DNA from: Allorhizobium ampelinum S4
GTDB lineage: Bacteria > Pseudomonadota > Alphaproteobacteria > Rhizobiales > Rhizobiaceae
NCBI RefSeq assembly: GCF_000016285.1
Contig: NC_011989.1
Span: 313,001 to 377,000 of the forward strand
Direction of reading: 5' to 3'
DNA length: 64,000 nt
Shown here piece by piece: positions 63,377-64,000 of this stretch. Both the position numbers and the translations under genes were made by a program. Positions within the stretch are counted from its first letter, which is position 1; the number at the start of each line of letters is the position of its first letter. The notes beneath the pieces are model-generated. The model had not been told where the DNA came from and ran no database searches. It was given only the letters and a program-made list of their open reading frames with translations.

Positions 63377-64000
63377 ATGGAACGGTTGGCGGCAAGGATC
63401 ATGCTTCTGGCGGGATGGCGGCGTGCCCTTCTTGCCATTGCCTCAGGCGCGGTCGGGGCGCTGGCGTTGCCGCCGGTAGGGTTCTTTGCGGCTCTGTTTT
63501 TCTCCTTCTCCATGCTTGTCTGGCTGCTCGATGGTGTGAGCGGCAATCCCGATAGGAGCTGGTCGCGGGGACTGCGGTCCGCCTTCTGGATCGGTTGGCT
63601 GTTCGGCTTCGGTTATTTCGTGGCCGGGCTCTGGTGGTTGGGCAATGCGCTGATGGTGGAGGCCGACGAATTTGCCTGGGCACTGCCGCTCGCGGTGCTC
63701 GGCCTGCCGGCGGTGTTGGCGGTGTTTTATGGCTTGGCCTGCCTTGCCGCCCGTCTGCTCTGGTCCGAAGGCCTTGGCCGGATTGCCGCGCTGGCGGCGA
63801 TGTTTGGCATCACCGAATGGCTGCGCAGCTTTATTGCCACGGGCTTTCCCTGGAATGCCATCGGCTATGGCGCCATGCCCATCCCATTGATGATGCAATC
63901 GGCTGCGGTGCTGGGTCTTTTCGGGGTTTCGGCCCTTGCCGTCTTCGTCTTTGCCGCCCCGGCTCTTCTGGGAACCCGCCGTGGGGCAAAGCTCGGGCTG
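63377..64000 (+). CDS. lnt: Apolipoprotein N-acyltransferase, N-terminal part (cut by window edge)
   Basis: First 208 codons of Lnt, the inner-membrane enzyme that adds the third acyl chain to lipoproteins. The hydrophobic N-terminal domain ([34 protein letters not shown], several helices) and the signature [20 protein letters not shown] segment are diagnostic. The nitrilase domain is beyond the edge. ATG 63377 is preceded by GGGGCGAAG. Gap to corC is 229 bp; after the hairpin I see nothing else in it. Confidence 0.92.
   Translation, partial: MERLAARIMLLAGWRRALLAIASGAVGALALPPVGFFAALFFSFSMLVWLLDGVSGNPDRSWSRGLRSAFWIGWLFGFGYFVAGLWWLGNALMVEADEFAWALPLAVLGLPAVLAVFYGLACLAARLLWSEGLGRIAALAAMFGITEWLRSFIATGFPWNAIGYGAMPIPLMMQSAAVLGLFGVSALAVFVFAAPALLGTRRGAKLGL

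Noticed and set aside
1..64000. CRISPR arrays, tRNA genes, transposases or integrases
   Set aside because: No repeat-spacer pattern, cloverleaf or DDE/recombinase motif was recognised by reading; a tool search would be decisive.

Overview
This 64 kb window is a piece of a bacterial main chromosome, almost certainly from an alphaproteobacterium of the Rhizobiaceae (Agrobacterium/Allorhizobium/Rhizobium group). The grounds are: dnaA sits next to rpsT and not beside dnaN; both ornithine-lipid acyltransferases (OlsB, OlsA) are present; the Fur-family gene lacks CxxC motifs, as rhizobial Mur does; there is a HisKA_2-type kinase; CcrM-type GANTC sites cluster in front of dnaA; and a textbook alphaproteobacterial promoter lies in front of rpsT. 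The assignment is by pattern recognition only. I see no tRNA, rRNA, CRISPR array, insertion sequence, phage or transposon. The region is mostly core housekeeping genes with a more variable left part.

Layout. 1-13.9 kb is mixed and accessory-like: cysK (cut by the window edge), two divergent LysE-family exporters, a GNAT enzyme, dut, prfC, otsB-otsA (trehalose), thiD, a GFA-fold protein, a membrane-anchored phosphatase, a pirin, a class II glutamine amidotransferase, and a LysR regulator divergent from a two-subunit chromate transporter. 13.9-20.6 kb is a minus-strand run ubiE-ubiB, then a three-gene sensory cassette (CHASE3 kinase, stand-alone receiver, receiver-HisKA_2 protein), then coaBC. 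20.8-24.7 kb reads rightward: mutM, rpsT, a 930 bp regulatory gap, dnaA. 24.9-29.6 kb holds a DMT exporter, a methyltransferase, and hemW-rdgB-VOC-rph. hrcA and grpE follow.

31.8-37.2 kb is the classic minus-strand cluster lptC-lptA-lptB-rpoN-hpf-ptsN (LPS transport, sigma-54, ribosome hibernation, nitrogen PTS). 37.6-41.4 kb reads rightward: ihfB, a LapA-domain protein, two RNA methyltransferases and lspA, the last three with ATGA overlaps. 41.8-64 kb is a long rightward block: hybrid kinase, olsB, a LysR gene, mutS, glnD, murJ, VOC protein, trpS, universal stress protein, NifU-type scaffold, tsaB, rimI, mur, olsA, miaB, phoH, ybeY, corC, and lnt (cut by the right edge). From memory this matches the gene order of Sinorhizobium meliloti.

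I did not find a convincing new biological system. The points most worth a second look are regulatory and architectural: a GANTC cluster with a CtrA-like site upstream of dnaA; a perfect IHF consensus upstream of ihfB; a palindrome inside the presumed hpf promoter; a sensory cassette inside the ubiquinone/CoA gene run; three families of small palindromic intergenic repeats; and a small, possibly unannotated gene divergent from a LysR regulator.
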